Source: Deltaproteobacteria bacterium (GTDB lineage Bacteria; Desulfobacterota; Desulfobaccia; Desulfobaccales; Desulfobaccaceae). Taken from it: a stretch of 5,963 nucleotides of DNA. This document shows positions 4,732 through 5,963 of this stretch, in pieces (position 1 is the first letter of the stretch; every line of letters begins with the position of its first letter). The notes beneath the pieces were generated by a model that did no database searches, was not told the origin of the DNA, and saw only the letters and a program-made list of their open reading frames with translations. Both the position numbers and the translations under genes were made by a program. The stretch is from contig VGSX01000228.1 of the NCBI GenBank assembly GCA_016874895.1, positions 1-5,963 of the forward strand. Direction: 5' to 3'.

Positions 4732-5963
4732 ATGAAGGACGCAACACCCTTAATAAATGACCGGAAAAAGACTGAAGTCGCACCCGCAGAACCCTTGGCC
4801 CAGGAAGTCGATTCTCCACTCGCCTCAGCCCTGGCCTATGCCCGGAGAGGTTGGCCGGTGTTCCCCTTGCACACCCCCACAGCCTCAGGGTGCTCTTGCG
4901 GTAAGGCTGATTGCGGCAGTATAGGCAAACATCCCCGGTATCACTTTGAACATCTGCCCCAAGGTCTGAAAAATGCCGGCACCGACGAAGTCCTGATAAA
5001 AACCTGGTGGGACCTGTGGCCCGAGGCCAATGTGGCGATCGTGACCGGAACAGCCTCAGGCCTGGTGGTCCTGGACGTGGACTCACCCAAAGGCGGGGAT
5101 GAGTCACTGGAGGACCTGGAAAAAGAATACGGCCCCTTGCCCGAAACCGTGGAAGCTTTGACGGGAGGGGGAGGCCGACATCTTCTGTTTCAACATCCCG
5201 GCGGCATCATCCCCAACAAGGTGAATCTCAGGCCCGGATTGGATATTCGGGCAGATGGCGGCTATATCGTCGCGCCCCCATCCGTGCATGCCTCGGGTCG
5301 GACGTATGAGTGGGAAGTCATGCACCAGCCCGAAGAAAAGGTCATTGCCCCTATCCCGGCCTGGCTCCTCCATCTGATCCAAGCCGGAGCCCCACAGCAG
5401 CATACAAGAACTACGCTGACAGTTGGGGGAGACAAAATTCCGGCAGGACAACGGAACAGCACCCTCACCTCACTGGCTGGAAGCATGCGGCAGAAAGGCA
5501 TGTCCCCGAAAGCTATTGAGGCGGCCTTGCTGGAAGAAAATCTCCAGAAATGTGAACCTCCCCTGACCGAGGCCGAAGTGCAAAAGATCGCCCACAGCGT
5601 CGGTCGCTATGCCCCAAGACCGGAAGCGAGTTCAAGGCCGGGGTCCGTTCCTTCAGCCCCGTTTCGCCTGACGGAGTTGGGGAACGCCGAATTGTTGATA
5701 GCCCGGCACGGTCAGGACTTGCGCTACTGTCCAGAAAATAAGCGATGGCTGGTCTTCAACGGCGCGAGGTGGGAAATGGACCTGACTTCCCAGGTGTACC
5801 AACGCGCGAAAGACACCCTCCGCAGCCTTTACAAACACGCCGGCACCATCTCTGACAAGGAAAAACGGGAGGAACTGGTGCGACATATCTTGAAATCAGA
5901 ATCCGATTATCAGATCCAGGCCATGATCAAGATGGCCGGCAGAGAACCAGGCATCCCCATATT
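4732..5963 (+). CDS. Prim-pol / PriCT / D5-type primase-helicase (3' partial)
   Basis: A multidomain replication protein that makes primers, extends DNA and, in its missing half, should unwind it. The 410 visible residues carry an archaeo-eukaryotic prim-pol domain (about 30-215). Its catalytic signature is LDVD (D115, D117), GGGGRHLLF (H150) and GLDIRADGGYIVAPPS (D171 or D175). CSCGKADC (54-61) plus GKHP (65-68) is the cysteine-rich insert usual in the family. Residues 235-293 (IPAGQRNSTLTSLAGSMR to KIAHSVGRY) match the PriCT-1 linker domain. From about residue 311 (FRLTELGNAELLIARHG, with RWLVFNGARWEMD at 338-350) the D5_N region begins; an SF3 helicase ATPase normally follows and would lie beyond the window. 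ATG 4732 is chosen for AGGA (4719-4722) 9 nt upstream. An in-frame ATG at 4684 would add 16 Lys-rich residues but has no ribosome site. Full-length relatives have roughly 700-900 residues. Confidence 0.88.
   Translation, partial: MKDATPLINDRKKTEVAPAEPLAQEVDSPLASALAYARRGWPVFPLHTPTASGCSCGKADCGSIGKHPRYHFEHLPQGLKNAGTDEVLIKTWWDLWPEANVAIVTGTASGLVVLDVDSPKGGDESLEDLEKEYGPLPETVEALTGGGGRHLLFQHPGGIIPNKVNLRPGLDIRADGGYIVAPPSVHASGRTYEWEVMHQPEEKVIAPIPAWLLHLIQAGAPQQHTRTTLTVGGDKIPAGQRNSTLTSLAGSMRQKGMSPKAIEAALLEENLQKCEPPLTEAEVQKIAHSVGRYAPRPEASSRPGSVPSAPFRLTELGNAELLIARHGQDLRYCPENKRWLVFNGARWEMDLTSQVYQRAKDTLRSLYKHAGTISDKEKREELVRHILKSESDYQIQAMIKMAGREPGIPI

Noticed and set aside
4670..5107. 145-residue - strand open frame
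   Set aside because: Antisense to the prim-pol catalytic domain; Arg/Pro/Leu-rich shadow.
1..5963. tRNA, rRNA or CRISPR array
   Set aside because: No cloverleaf with a T-loop GGTTCGA-type core, no rRNA-like stretch, and no evenly spaced repeats of CRISPR length were seen.

Overview
The window reads as an accessory replication module of a plasmid, integrative element or phage-plasmid, not as core chromosome. All supported intact genes lie on the + strand. The sequence is moderately GC-rich, with GCC/CTG/CGG-rich codons, strong AAGGAG-type ribosome sites and AT-rich intergenic gaps. This would fit a free-living bacterium such as a Desulfobacterota-type anaerobe or a GC-rich clostridial relative, but no gene here fixes the taxon.

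Layout. Positions 1-323 hold the C-terminal end of an unrecognised acidic protein, followed by a perfect 10-bp terminator-like hairpin (354-382). Immediately beyond it, on the - strand, is a roughly 40-codon scrap of an IS3-type transposase (383-508), then a gene-free stretch to 750. At 751-1842 lies a RepA/AAA_25-type hexameric helicase ATPase with a C-terminal winged helix. A leader of about 140 nt follows, with a possible promoter and two small hairpins. At 1981-3477 is a 498-residue protein that looks like a AAA+ ATPase-plus-winged-helix protein whose P-loop is missing. It ends in a 12-bp perfect stem. Positions 3525-3684 are AT-rich, with an imperfect 22-nt-period repeat and an unused Shine-Dalgarno sequence. 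Positions 3688-4101 hold the C-terminal remnant of what looks like a queuine tRNA-ribosyltransferase (TGT/DpdA-like) protein, closed by two terminators in tandem (4117-4178). A regulatory-looking region (4179-4366) precedes a 62-residue ribbon-helix-helix-type protein (4367-4555) with its own terminator. From 4732 to the window end runs a prim-pol/PriCT/D5-type primase-helicase, cut off by the window edge.

How the genes may work together (inference). The RepA-like ATPase and the primase-helicase are two separate replication engines. The P-loop-less protein between them could be a structural or DNA-binding partner. The small ribbon-helix-helix protein is the natural candidate regulator. The hexamer TGAGAA occurs seven times in the window, each time in a leader or at the very start of a gene and never inside the long coding regions, so it is a candidate shared operator. 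The IS and DpdA-like scraps show that the locus has suffered insertions and deletions. The idea that the element once carried a 7-deazaguanine DNA-modification function is speculative.
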